DNA from: Methylobacterium sp. CB376
GTDB lineage: Bacteria; Pseudomonadota; Alphaproteobacteria; Rhizobiales; Beijerinckiaceae
Assembly (NCBI RefSeq): GCF_029714205.1
Contig: NZ_CP121648.1
Coordinates: forward strand, 4,539,001 to 4,603,000
Reading direction: 5' to 3'
Length of the DNA: 64,000 nucleotides
In this document: positions 40,521 through 47,823 of the stretch, in pieces
Position numbering within the stretch: position 1 is the first letter of the stretch
Layout: every line of letters starts with the position of its first letter
Program-made: the position numbers and the translations under genes
The notes under the pieces: model-generated
Database searches by the model: none
The model's input: only the letters and a program-made list of their open reading frames with translations
What the model was told of the DNA's origin: nothing

Positions 40521-41569
40521 TGGCTCGCATTCGCACGATCAAGCCGGAGTTCTGGACCTCCGCCCAGGTGATGGAGTGTTCGCCGAACGCTCGCCTCCTG
40601 TTCATCGGCCTCTGGAACTTCGCCGACGACGCCGGCCGGATGGCGCTCTCGCCGAAGCGCATCAAGGCGCAGATCTACCCGTCCGACGATTTCACGGCTG
40701 CGGACGTTCGTCGAATGATCGACGAATTGGCGGCGAACGACCTCGTCAGCGTCTATGTTGTTGACGATGAAGAGTTTCTAGCCATCACGGGGTGGCATCA
40801 TCAGAAGATCGATCGGCCGCAGGATCCCCGAACGCCCGAACCGCCAGACGGTCATTCGCCGAATGGACGTCGAACGTTCGGCGTAGGAAGGGAAGGGAAG
40901 GGAGAGGATAGGAAGGGAAAGGATCTTAAGGCGGCGGCCAATGGCGCACACCCCCCGCGCGAGGGTCGGACGCTCAACGCCGTGGCACCCCCGGTGCCGG
41001 GCCCGCAACCCGCCGATGCGCGGCGCCAGCCGCCTGCCGAGCCCGATCACGGTCACGCCGCCCCGCCACCCGCCAGCCGGCCGGCCACGCCGACCCGAGA
41101 GTGCGACACCGCCGCGGGCTTCGACCGGATCGCCGGCCGCTGCCGCGAGGTGCTGCCCGAGACCTGGGGTCTGCGCGTCGAGGCCGACGCCCGGCCCGTA
41201 GTGCAGCTCGTCCGGGAGGGCCTCGACCTCGAGTCCGAGATCGTGCCGGCACTGCGCGAAGTCGCCTGCCGCCGCACGCCAATCCGCACCTGGCCGCTGC
41301 TCGCCAACGCCGTCGCCGAGCGGGTGATGGCGCAGCGCTCCGCCCGCACTGCGCAGGGCCTTTCGCCGAAGCCGCCCGCGCCGCCGAGGCCGGAGGAGAT
41401 GATCGACCTCGGTTCGCCCTACGGCGCCTACGGCGAGGCCGTGCTGAGGGTGTTCGTCGAGAAGTTTCGAGCCGACCCGACAGCCTGGATCGAGCACCTC
41501 GTCGGCCCGGCGCCTGGCCGCCCCGGCTGCCGCATCCCCGCCCGCCTGCTGCTCACCGAGGCCGCCTGA
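40520..41569 (+). CDS. Phage replication initiator-like protein
   Basis: A 349-residue protein. The first ~115 residues (RIRTIKPEFWTSAQVMECSP, ARLLFIGLWNFADDAGRMAL, TGWHHQKIDRPQDPRTP) match the winged-helix domain common at the start of phage replication/DnaT-like proteins. A long Pro/Ala/Arg linker follows, then a helical C-terminal domain that may contact the helicase. The stop of dnaB and this ATG share one base (TGATG). A replication origin could lie within or near this gene, but I see no clear iterons. Confidence 0.75.
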   Translation: MARIRTIKPEFWTSAQVMECSPNARLLFIGLWNFADDAGRMALSPKRIKAQIYPSDDFTAADVRRMIDELAANDLVSVYVVDDEEFLAITGWHHQKIDRPQDPRTPEPPDGHSPNGRRTFGVGREGKGEDRKGKDLKAAANGAHPPREGRTLNAVAPPVPGPQPADARRQPPAEPDHGHAAPPPASRPATPTRECDTAAGFDRIAGRCREVLPETWGLRVEADARPVVQLVREGLDLESEIVPALREVACRRTPIRTWPLLANAVAERVMAQRSARTAQGLSPKPPAPPRPEEMIDLGSPYGAYGEAVLRVFVEKFRADPTAWIEHLVGPAPGRPGCRIPARLLLTEAA

Positions 41570-41630
41570 TCCCGAATCCCGCCCCGCGGGCCACCCGCGG
41601 CCGCCGTGCCGCCCCACCCGGAGATCCCCG

Positions 41631-42062
41631 ATGCCCGACCTCAAGACCCGAGACCTCGTCGCCCTGACCGCCCAGACGGTCGCCGCCTACGTCGCCCACA
41701 ACCCCATCCGGCCGGCCGACCTGCCGGGGCTGATCCGCGACACCCACGCGGCGCTGGTAGCGCTCACGGCCCCGGCGCCGGCACCCGAGGCCGGGAGGCC
41801 CGTCCCGCCGGTGCCGATCCGCAAGACCGTGACCCCGGACGCGATCTTCAGCCTGGAGGACGGCAAGCCCTACAAGTCGCTGAAACGGCACCTGAATTCG
41901 CGCGGGCTGACCCCCGAGGCCTACCGCGCGAAATGGGGCCTGCCGGCCGACTACCCGATGACCTGCGCGTCCTACTCGGCGGCCCGGTCCGAGCTCGCCA
42001 AAGTGCTTGGGCTCGGACGCAAGGCGGCGCCGCGGCTCGTGGATGGGACCGAGGCGGCGTAA
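41631..42062 (+). CDS. MucR/Ros-family regulator, copy 1, lacking usual zinc ligands
   Basis: A 143-residue protein. N-terminal oligomerisation half (LTAQTVAAYVAHNPIRPADL, PGLIRDTHAALVAL), then the Ros/MucR DNA-binding domain: PIRKTVTPDAIFSLEDGKPY, KSLKRHLNSRGLTPEAYRAK, WGLPADYPMTCASY. The family Cys of the ICLEDG segment is Ser (FSLEDG), and the second His of the KRHL-x-x-HxxTP segment is absent, so zinc is probably not bound. Two related genes lie at 49409 and 50093. It may regulate late or host genes. Confidence 0.88.
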   Translation: MPDLKTRDLVALTAQTVAAYVAHNPIRPADLPGLIRDTHAALVALTAPAPAPEAGRPVPPVPIRKTVTPDAIFSLEDGKPYKSLKRHLNSRGLTPEAYRAKWGLPADYPMTCASYSAARSELAKVLGLGRKAAPRLVDGTEAA

Positions 42063-42115
42063 CGAACCCGGCCGGCGCTGCGGTGCCGGCCTTGATCCAC
42101 CTGGCGGGATGCGAC

Positions 42116-42310
42116 ATGAGCCGACCCTCACGCAAGCAGCGGACCCGGGCGAAGAAGCACCGCAAGGACGACCGGAAGGCCGTGCCGGAGGGACTGATCC
42201 GACCCGAGGAGATCGAGACGGCGGCCCAGCGCAAGGCCCTGGAGCCGGCCGAGCGCGCGGCGCAGATCGCCGACCCGACCTTCCTTGAAGTGCAGGGGAG
42301 GGTGGCGTGA
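42116..42310 (+). CDS. Small basic phage protein
   Basis: A 64-residue protein with a very basic start (RPSRKQRTRAKKHRKDDRKA) and an acidic helical end (EIETAAQRKALEPAERAAQI). ATG 42116 follows GGCGGGATGCGAC. It overlaps the next gene by four bases. It may be a nucleic-acid-binding protein. Unrecognised. Confidence 0.6.
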   Translation: MSRPSRKQRTRAKKHRKDDRKAVPEGLIRPEEIETAAQRKALEPAERAAQIADPTFLEVQGRVA

Positions 42311-42549
42311 AGGCCCACACTGAGAGGACCCGCCAGCGCGGGACCGCCCTCCACGACCCCTGTCTCGTCGGCAACGGTGCGTGGTGCTCGTCCTACTGTG
42401 AGGGCAAACCACCGCCGATTCTCGATCTCGAGCGCTTTCGCCGGGGCCGCAACGAGTGCGGCGGCAATGGGCGAGTCGTGTTCGCGGCCGAAACAATCGT
42501 TGCGAACGCGATCACCGAAGCACGGGTGCTGCGGAGGCGCTCACGGTGA
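42307..42549 (+). CDS. Cys-rich small protein, paralogue of 27474-27698
   Basis: An 80-residue protein whose last 65 residues align with the product of 27474-27698: DPCLVGNGAWCSSYCEGKPP and RGRNECGGNGRVVFAAETIV versus DPYLIGNGRWCSCCFPGGPP and RGCNECAGQGRIVLTAEEIV. The cysteines suggest zinc binding. GTG 42307 overlaps the preceding stop; the stop overlaps the next GTG. Function unknown. Confidence 0.75.
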   Translation: MKAHTERTRQRGTALHDPCLVGNGAWCSSYCEGKPPPILDLERFRRGRNECGGNGRVVFAAETIVANAITEARVLRRRSR

Positions 42550-43001
42550 ACGCACCGGCCGCCATGCCCTTGACGTGCGCCGCACGTGAAGCCCCGGACC
42601 GGTCCGGGCCGGCAGGGGCCGGCACCGCGCGACCGTCCCGCCGCCTCGTCCGCCGGGCGAAAATGCCGTCCGGCCGGCGCATCACCGTCGACACGCGGTC
42701 CGGCCTCGTCTCGGTCGGCGCTGAGGCCGCGCGTGTCTCCCCTCTCCAGGCCAAGCTCCTCGTGATCCTGATCAAAGCTTCCCCACGCCCGGTTGACCGT
42801 AGCCGGGCCATCGAACTGTTGTTCAAGGGGCGGCGCTTGCAGGATCGCACCGACTATTTCCGCCGGATCCTCCACGAGACGCGCGCCGTCCTGCAGGGGC
42901 TCGGCGCCACCATCCTCTACGAACCGAACCCGGCGGGCTCAGACCTGCCCGGTTACCTGTCGCTCCTTGAGGCGCGGGCCGCGACCCGGGGGCGGTCATG
43001 A
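42546..43001 (+). CDS. Winged-helix DNA-binding protein
   Basis: A 151-residue protein. After a disordered first third, residues ~55-145 (RITVDTRSGLVSVGAEAARV, SPLQAKLLVILIKASPRPVD, YFRRILHETRAVLQGLGATI) have the OmpR/PhoB-like winged-helix order: strand, three helices, wing. No receiver domain is present, so it is a stand-alone regulator. GTG 42546 overlaps the preceding stop by four bases. Target genes unknown. Confidence 0.65.
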   Translation: MNAPAAMPLTCAAREAPDRSGPAGAGTARPSRRLVRRAKMPSGRRITVDTRSGLVSVGAEAARVSPLQAKLLVILIKASPRPVDRSRAIELLFKGRRLQDRTDYFRRILHETRAVLQGLGATILYEPNPAGSDLPGYLSLLEARAATRGRS

Positions 43002-43879
43002 AGCATGCCGTGACCCGCCTTGCGCTCCCCCTCGACGCCAGGGCCGCCCTTGTGGCGGCCCGCCGCGTGCCCCAGCACCTGCTTGAGGATCCGATCGGCC
43101 GGGCATGGCTCGCCGTCCACATGCTGGATCACCCGACCCGCGGGTGGGACAGTGCCGATGTCGATTTCGCGCTGGAGCACGCGCACGAAATCCTGCGCGC
43201 GATCGGCGGCCGGATCGGCCCACGCAGCGACCGTGGGTTCTGGCCGGTGATGAGCTCCGATGCCGTCGCCCGCGGTCGGGTGACAGCGGAGCAGGTATCG
43301 TTCGTCGAGGCCGCGCTCTCGTGGCTGTCGCTCTACGTCGACAGGGAGCCCGAGGCCCGGGCGCTGCAGCTTTGGTGCGAGTGCGTCGAGCAGCGCCGGA
43401 GCTTCAGCGGCGCCTGCAAACGCCTTGGGCGGAACATCAATACCGAGAAGACGCGCCGTCGTCGGGGCTCGCTGCTGATTGCCGCCGGCCTGTGTCGCGA
43501 CGACGTGCCGATCCCCGCCCACGTGATAGATGCCCGTAAGGCCCAGGAAGGCGCCGAGCGTCTCGCGGAGACAGAAGCCGCCCTCGCTCGCGCGCCGGCA
43601 GGGCAGGGGGTGCCGCAGGCTCCTCGTGAGCCTGCGGCCGCTCCCGTCCTCGACCCGGCCACCACCGAAGCCCCGCCTGAACTTTGGGACCGGATCCGTG
43701 CCGCCCTTTCCCAGCGCCGTCGCGGCGAGAGCCTGCGGGGGATCGTGAGGGCGATCCTCTTCGCGCACGTGAGGGTCGAGTTCGCCGGTCAGAGCACGGC
43801 CGTCGCTGAGAAGCGCCGCCAGTACCTTTTCCGGCTCGCCCGGCGCGAGGGGATGCTGGACGACGGGGGGCCGCGTTGA
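42998..43879 (+). CDS. Phage protein of unknown function
   Basis: A 293-residue protein. The middle segment (ARALQLWCECVEQRRSFSGA, CKRLGRNINTEKTRRRRGSL, LIAAGL) looks like a helix-turn-helix. The first 100 residues are helical and the last 130 contain a Pro/Ala linker and a basic helical end (AEKRRQYLFRLARREGML). Overlaps at both ends show coupling. It may be a late regulator; no family is recognised with certainty. Confidence 0.65.
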   Translation: MKHAVTRLALPLDARAALVAARRVPQHLLEDPIGRAWLAVHMLDHPTRGWDSADVDFALEHAHEILRAIGGRIGPRSDRGFWPVMSSDAVARGRVTAEQVSFVEAALSWLSLYVDREPEARALQLWCECVEQRRSFSGACKRLGRNINTEKTRRRRGSLLIAAGLCRDDVPIPAHVIDARKAQEGAERLAETEAALARAPAGQGVPQAPREPAAAPVLDPATTEAPPELWDRIRAALSQRRRGESLRGIVRAILFAHVRVEFAGQSTAVAEKRRQYLFRLARREGMLDDGGPR

Positions 43880-44221
43880 TGTGCCCCGAGGCCCGCGCCG
43901 ACATCGCGAAGCTGATCTCTCTCCTGGGCTCGGACCATGACGGCGAGGCGCTGGGCGCCGCCCGGGCGATCGGGCGCAAGCTCGCGCGGTTCGGCCTTGG
44001 CTTCTCGGACCTCGCGCTGGCGATCCGCCCCGCGGTGGTCGTCCCGGCAGGCCAAGCCGGCCCCGGAGGCCGCCGCGATCGAAACCGCCCGCCTGCGGGG
44101 CGCGGACGCGGCGCGCAAGGGCAAGCTCCGCATGGCGGTCCCCGTCTCCTACCGGCCCGAGAGCCCGAACGGGCACCCGGAGCTGGTGACCGCCTACCTC
44201 GACGAATCCGACGCGACCTAG
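43879..44221 (+). pseudogene. Frameshifted small gene, DUF2786-like
   Basis: From ATG 43879 the product reads ARADIAKLISLLGSDHDGEA and IGRKLARFGLGFSDLALAIR, similar to DUF2786-type starts. Around 44030-44060 the reading frame has to change to continue as RQAKPAPEAAAIETARLRGA and RMAVPVSYRPESPNGHPELV to a TAG at 44219-44221. Without the shift the frame runs on into the next gene. The intact protein would be ~113 residues. The break lies in a C/G-rich tract. Confidence 0.65.
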
Positions 44222-44254
44222 GCCGAGCTGGCCGGTGGAGAGGAGCACTGACCT

Positions 44255-44638
44255 ATGAGCAACGCGACGACCTCGACCCTGGTCGAAGGGGACATTATCA
44301 CCATCGAGGCTGAAGTCCGCTGGCTGCACCAGGCGGATCAGAACCAGATCGCCGTCAGGCTCGGCGGGCAGGCCAACTACATCAACCGGAGCGCCATCGT
44401 CGGCGTCCGCCCCGCCCTCCGGGACGGTGATCTGGTCCGGCACCTCGACCACCCCGCCGAGGGGATCATCCGGGGCGTCTACGGCCGGCAGGCGTGGGTG
44501 TCCTGGCGCGATCACGAGCCGGACACGATCGTCACCACCGACCGCGTGGTCAGGCTTAAGACCGCCGTAGAGCTGGCCGTCGGCGCCCTTGCGGCCAGCC
44601 TCGTCGGGGACGCCCCCGCCGACCCGGCCGAGGGCTGA
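44255..44638 (+). CDS. Beta-rich phage protein, paralogue of 30745-31155
   Basis: A 127-residue protein. Strands EGDIITIEAEVRWLHQADQN, IAVRLGGQANYINRSAIVGV and the barrel-like DLVRHLDHPAEGIIRGVYGR, QAWVSWRDHEPDTIVTTDRV align with the leftward-operon protein at 30745-31155. ATG 44255 has GGAGAGGAGC upstream. Function unknown; the barrel could bind nucleic acid or protein. Confidence 0.72.
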   Translation: MSNATTSTLVEGDIITIEAEVRWLHQADQNQIAVRLGGQANYINRSAIVGVRPALRDGDLVRHLDHPAEGIIRGVYGRQAWVSWRDHEPDTIVTTDRVVRLKTAVELAVGALAASLVGDAPADPAEG

Positions 44639-44743
44639 TCCGATGACGGGTCTACCCATCACCAGCTCGACCCCCGACAGGTCTATGACGCGCACACGCT
44701 GGAGCTGGCCGTCTGCGGCTGAAAGGAGCCGGCCTGCCGGCAG

Positions 44744-44911
44744 ATGTACTTCCTGCTCGGAGACGCCCAGGGGCGGATCTTCGCCCGCGTGCCGCTGATG
44801 GCCGCGGCTCTGGGCGACTGGACCATCGAATCCTCCGCGACGGTCGCGGAGGTCATGGAGCGCAGCCGCGGCGCGATGCTCGCGCGCGGCCCAGCCGCGG
44901 GGAGGACGTAG
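44744..44911 (+). CDS. Very small phage protein (55 aa)
   Basis: ATG 44744 gives 55 residues of natural composition (YFLLGDAQGRIFARVPLMAA, TIESSATVAEVMERSRGAML), and the next ATG follows 2 bases after its stop. AAGGAG lies about 25 bases upstream, so the ribosome site is weak. An open stretch before it, 44639-44711, continues the frame of the preceding gene past its TGA and also ends in TGA; I do not count it as coding. Confidence 0.45.
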   Translation: MYFLLGDAQGRIFARVPLMAAALGDWTIESSATVAEVMERSRGAMLARGPAAGRT

Positions 44912-44913
44912 CC

Positions 44914-45117
44914 ATGTCCCGCGCCCGGAAGCGCGTCGCGATCGGCGGGGACCGGCCGCCGAGCCACCAGACCTACCGCGTCGTCCGCGGCGAGTGCGGC
45001 GACACGGCCGACGTCGGTAAGCAGGACTATTCCCCCGATGCCGCGGCCGAGATCGCCCCCCAGAGGCCGCGAGGCGGCCCCACGGCTCCGGCCACGAGCC
45101 CCGCCGACGCCGCCTGA
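44914..45117 (+). CDS. Small phage protein of unknown function
   Basis: A 67-residue protein (RARKRVAIGGDRPPSHQTYR, VVRGECGDTADVGKQDYSPD) with a Pro/Ala-rich end. ATG 44914 is two bases after the previous stop and has GGGGAGGACGTAGCC upstream. The TGATG at its end could start a further gene at 45117. Not recognised. Confidence 0.6.
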   Translation: MSRARKRVAIGGDRPPSHQTYRVVRGECGDTADVGKQDYSPDAAAEIAPQRPRGGPTAPATSPADAA

Positions 45118-45190
45118 TGGCCCGCGAGGGCATCCTGTTCGAGACGCTCGGCGTCCCCAGGAGGCGCTGCGGGGGAAGTCCTCATCCCGG

Positions 45191-45643
45191 GTGATCCGCG
45201 AGCCCGTCTGTGAGGAGTGCCGCGCGCCAGCGCCCTTCGGCTACGGCCCGCCCGGCCCCGACCAGCTCCACGAGCCTCGGCGCTGGTTCTGCCGTGAGCA
45301 CCGAGCCGAGGGAATCGCTGCCTGGAAGTCGATGGGCGGCCGATCCGCCGCCGCGCGAGCCTGGAGGAGCTGTGAGATGACGACGATCCGCACCTGCGCC
45401 GGCATGGACGAGGACTGCCCGCCGGAGCGCCGGTGGATCGCCCGGCTGGGGAAGGAGATCCCGGCGGTGGCCGGCAGGGCGTTCGCGCCGTCCGCCATCG
45501 TCGTGTTCGCCGCCGACCCGGAGGAGCTGCTCGCCAAGGCGCGGGCGGCCGTTGCTGAGGAGGCGATGCTGGCCCGCCGGCAGGCTGCCCGCGAGGCGGC
45601 GAAATTCCCTCCCAGGCTTCCGCCCGGGCAACTGCCAAGCTAA
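45191..45643 (+). CDS. Zinc-ribbon-like phage protein, possibly two genes
   Basis: As read from GTG 45191 this gives 150 residues. The first part has C-x2-C and C-x2-H pairs (REPVCEECRAPAPFGYGPPG, RWFCREHRAEGIAAWKSMGG). ATG 45377 (MTTIRTCAGMDEDCPPERRW) has a strong GGAGGAGCTGTGAG site and may be the true start of a separate 88-residue protein. An upstream start, ATG 45117 (AREGILFETLGVP), fits the ribbon part if one C is missing from the run at 45155-45158. So the locus may be a frameshifted ribbon gene (45117-45375) plus an intact gene (45377-45643). Confidence 0.5.
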   Translation: MIREPVCEECRAPAPFGYGPPGPDQLHEPRRWFCREHRAEGIAAWKSMGGRSAAARAWRSCEMTTIRTCAGMDEDCPPERRWIARLGKEIPAVAGRAFAPSAIVVFAADPEELLAKARAAVAEEAMLARRQAAREAAKFPPRLPPGQLPS

Positions 45644-45684
45644 AGCCAGCCCCGTCTGACCCCGCGCTACCCAAGGAGATTCGC

Positions 45685-46050
45685 GTGAACCCTACCGTAC
45701 CCTGCTCGGACTGCGACGGCACAGGCGACACGACCGGCATCTTGCTCACCAGCATGCCGCCTCAGCCCAAGCCGAGCGCGCCGTGCTCCGGCACCGCGCG
45801 GGCGACGGCCGCGACCGGCGACGACCGGGAGGCCGCCCCTGTCCCTCCGGCGAGCCATTGGGACAAGCCACCGCCGATCACCCCCGAGCTGATCGAGGAG
45901 CTGCGCCACCGCGCCCGCACCTTCATCCGCCAGAAGTACCCGCTGACCTACGAGCGAGGCCTGATCGAGCTGATATCCACGCCCGAGTGGAAGGCGGCCT
46001 GGATCCTGGCCGAGATCCTCAAGGCCGACGCCGCCCCGCGTGCCGACTGA
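45685..46050 (+). CDS. Phage protein of unknown function
   Basis: A 121-residue protein. The start (VPCSDCDGTGDTTGILLTSM) has a CxxCxGxG motif like a single DnaJ-type zinc repeat, but the partner repeat is not convincing. The C-terminal part (PELIEELRHRARTFIRQKYP, RGLIELISTPEWKAAWILAE) is helical. GTG 45685 has AAGGAGATTC upstream. Function unknown. Confidence 0.58.
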   Translation: MNPTVPCSDCDGTGDTTGILLTSMPPQPKPSAPCSGTARATAATGDDREAAPVPPASHWDKPPPITPELIEELRHRARTFIRQKYPLTYERGLIELISTPEWKAAWILAEILKADAAPRAD

Positions 46051-46063
46051 GCGGGACGTGACG

Positions 46064-46306
46064 ATGACCGACGCGGAACGCGACGCGCGCGATCAGGCGC
46101 TGGCGGAGATCTTGACCTTTGAGATGCTGGCGGCCGGCGTCGAGGAATTCAAGCGCGCGCAGGTCGCGATCGCGGACGCGGACAAGACCGGCAATGTCGC
46201 AATCGGCTGCATCTGCGCCCGCGTGTACCTCGCGATGCGCGCGGCCGAGCCGAACGGGCCGGAGGCGTCGCTGCCGGCCCATGGTCTAACGCCGGGCTGC
46301 CAGTAG
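46064..46306 (+). CDS. Small helical phage protein
   Basis: An 80-residue protein (TDAERDARDQALAEILTFEM, VEEFKRAQVAIADADKTGNV). ATG 46064 is taken; GTG 46040 would add eight residues. It lies 13 bases after the previous stop. Not recognised. The following 113 bases hold no confident gene. Confidence 0.55.
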   Translation: MTDAERDARDQALAEILTFEMLAAGVEEFKRAQVAIADADKTGNVAIGCICARVYLAMRAAEPNGPEASLPAHGLTPGCQ

Positions 46307-46419
46307 GCCGCCAATCCAGCGTTTGACGGATCGGCACAGGTTCCTCGGCCGCCCCGAGATTACGGACGGCAAGCCGGACGATCTGATTGGTGGCCGAGTA
46401 AAACAGACAAGAGGAAGTG

Positions 46420-46812
46420 ATGAGCGAAGCATTTTGGAAGATCGTTGACGGTCATGGGCTCGATTGCATCCCGAGCGACGAGCACGAGGCACTGTTGACG
46501 ATCTGCACCCGCCTCGTGCGCGCCGAGGCCGAGCGCGCCGCAGATCACCGCCGCGTCACGAGTGCCCTGGAACGCTCGAATGCGTGGCGCGAGCGGGCCG
46601 AAGCTGCGGAGGCCGAGCGCAACAGGCTGCGGGGGGCGCTGGAGAACAGCAACGCCCTCCTGGCGGCCATGCTGCACGAGAAGCCCGACGATGCGGAGAT
46701 CTCGGCGCAGATCACCGAGAACCGGACGGCGATCCTTGGCCGCGCCGCCGTGGATCCGCCTTCGCGGCGGCGCGGGTTCGCGGTGAAAGACTCGTACTTT
46801 ACGGACGACTGA
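46420..46812 (+). CDS. Coiled-coil phage protein
   Basis: A 130-residue protein. Residues ~30-90 form a long charged helix (TRLVRAEAERAADHRRVTSA, AWRERAEAAEAERNRLRGAL) that should coil. ATG 46420 follows AAGAGGAAGTG; GTG 46417 is possible. The unit recalls phage ead/Ea22-like proteins made early in infection, but the match is weak. Confidence 0.58.
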   Translation: MSEAFWKIVDGHGLDCIPSDEHEALLTICTRLVRAEAERAADHRRVTSALERSNAWRERAEAAEAERNRLRGALENSNALLAAMLHEKPDDAEISAQITENRTAILGRAAVDPPSRRRGFAVKDSYFTDD

Positions 46813-46846
46813 TCGCAGCGGCCCGGACAGTGGGACGGAGGATGAG

Positions 46847-47020
46847 ATGTGGCTCGCGCATGCCTTCTACGCCGATGAGCACGGCAAGAAGTGGCAGGTG
46901 ATCGACGCCGCTTTGACCCCTGATCAGGTTGACGGTGCGATCCGCCGGCACAAGCAGGAGGGCGGCTGCCATCTCGTGGAGCTGTGGCAGCACGCCGGTT
47001 GCTTCCACGCAATCGGGTGA
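46847..47020 (+). CDS. Very small phage protein (57 aa)
   Basis: ATG 46847 with a strong GGACGGAGGATGAG site gives 57 residues (WLAHAFYADEHGKKWQVIDA, LTPDQVDGAIRRHKQEGGCH, LVELWQHAGCFH). The composition is natural and the ribosome site convincing. Aromatic, His-rich; function unknown. Confidence 0.6.
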   Translation: MWLAHAFYADEHGKKWQVIDAALTPDQVDGAIRRHKQEGGCHLVELWQHAGCFHAIG

Positions 47021-47194
47021 GGCGGAGGCGGTTCCGCCCAGGAGAAAGGCCCCGGCTTGCGCCAGGGCCGATCCCGTCTCCGCTGCGAGCGCAGCCGCCG
47101 TTTCAATCCGCGCCCCGGAGGGCGATCCCCGCGCTGGCGGGGGAGAACGAGCCGCATCATGGCACTGCCGGCAAGGATCGCAAGGGAGAAGAAG

Positions 47195-47281
47195 ATGCCA
47201 CACTGCCTGTACGACACCGCCTGGGTCGTGGACGACGACCAGCGCGAGCTGGCCCGGAGTCACCTCCGGGCGCAGCCCTGA
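47195..47281 (+). CDS. Possible micro-protein (28 aa)
   Basis: ATG 47195 behind AAGGGAGAAGAAG encodes 28 residues (PHCLYDTAWVVDDDQRELAR then SHLRAQP). The ribosome site is good, but so short a frame could be chance. ATG 47159 would add 12 basic residues. It is the last candidate gene of the rightward operon, before the terminators. Confidence 0.35.
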   Translation: MPHCLYDTAWVVDDDQRELARSHLRAQP

Positions 47282-47296
47282 AACGCCCGAAAAGCC

Positions 47297-47375
47297 CCCT
47301 GCCGGTCAGGGCAGGGGGCCAGGGGCCTCGAAGGCCAGATGTCGCACGGGGCGCCCCCTTACGGGGCGCCCCTTT
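47297..47375 (+). terminator. Tandem terminators of the rightward operon
   Basis: Hairpin 1: CCCCCTGCC (47297-47305) with GGCAGGGGG (47312-47320). Hairpin 2: GGGGCGCCCC (47348-47357), loop CTTAC, GGGGCGCCCC (47363-47372), then TTT. They close the rightward early operon before the convergent late genes. Confidence 0.75.
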
Positions 47376-47448
47376 CCCGTTCGCCAGGATGCCCTTGGAC
47401 GGCCCAGATTTGGCCCAGGGCGGCCGCGGATGAGCCAGAGAAGGGCCT

Positions 47449-47470
47449 GGGCGCCCCTTAAGGGGCGCCC
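47449..47470 (-). terminator. Perfect palindrome at the end of the leftward late operon
   Basis: GGGCGCCCCTT/AAGGGGCGCCC is a 22-bp perfect palindrome. It contains the TAA stop of the leftward gene at 47458 and mirrors the GGGGCGCCCC stems just to its left. Probably ends late transcription; no T tract. Confidence 0.6.
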
Positions 47471-47823
47471 CAGCCGCCGGACGGCTGGCCCCCGCCATTG
47501 CGGCCCTGCATCTCCCGAAATCGACGCTCGAGCTTGCGATCCTCGTAGTCGGCCCGGATCAGGGCCAGCAGCGCTTCGACGGCTTCCGCCTGGGTCTTGG
47601 TGCTCTCGGCAATCGCGACCAGCGCCTCGACCAGCGCCTTGACGGGCGCCGCGGCCAGCAGCTCGGCCGGGTCGATCGGGTGGGGGGGGACGTCCGCCTC
47701 CTTGCCCCCGCGCCGGTAAGCGGAGAGCCAGATGGCGATCACGACGACGAACATCACGGCGCTGGCGATCCCCTGGAGCCAGGGCGGCAGCGCCGCGATG
47801 GCAGTCTGGACTTCAGGCGGCAT
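47458..47823 (-). CDS. Phage membrane protein with one membrane segment and a helical tail
   Basis: A 121-residue protein with a membrane segment (IASAVMFVVVIAIWLSAY) near residues 20-38 and a helical cytoplasmic part (AELLAAAPVKALVEALVAIA, YEDRKLERRFREMQGRNGGG). ATG 47823 is chosen because GGAG is 10 bases upstream; ATG 47847 would add eight residues. Holin- or spanin-like by topology only. Its stop lies in the terminal palindrome. Confidence 0.6.
   Translation of the reverse strand: MPPEVQTAIAALPPWLQGIASAVMFVVVIAIWLSAYRRGGKEADVPPHPIDPAELLAAAPVKALVEALVAIAESTKTQAEAVEALLALIRADYEDRKLERRFREMQGRNGGGQPSGGWGAP

Noticed and set aside
44639..44711. Open stretch in frame with the gene ending at 44638, suggesting stop-codon read-through.
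   Set aside because: It ends at another TGA after 24 codons, has no homology support, and no read-through context is evident.
42953..45133. A 726-codon minus-strand open frame.
   Set aside because: Antisense to a series of coupled rightward genes, with no recognisable domain and unnatural composition.
45685..45810. CxxCxGxG motif, considered as a DnaJ zinc-finger protein.
   Set aside because: Only one of the expected motifs is present and there is no J domain.
46323..46448. A TTG-started 41-residue frame between small phage genes.
   Set aside because: Weak start codon, no clear ribosome site and overlap with the gene at 46420 in another frame.
47098..47155. Two neighbouring short hairpin sequences that look like CRISPR repeats (GTTTCAATCCGCGCCCC and CCCCGCGCTGGCGGGGG).
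   Set aside because: Each occurs once, with no repeat-spacer array and no cas genes in the window.
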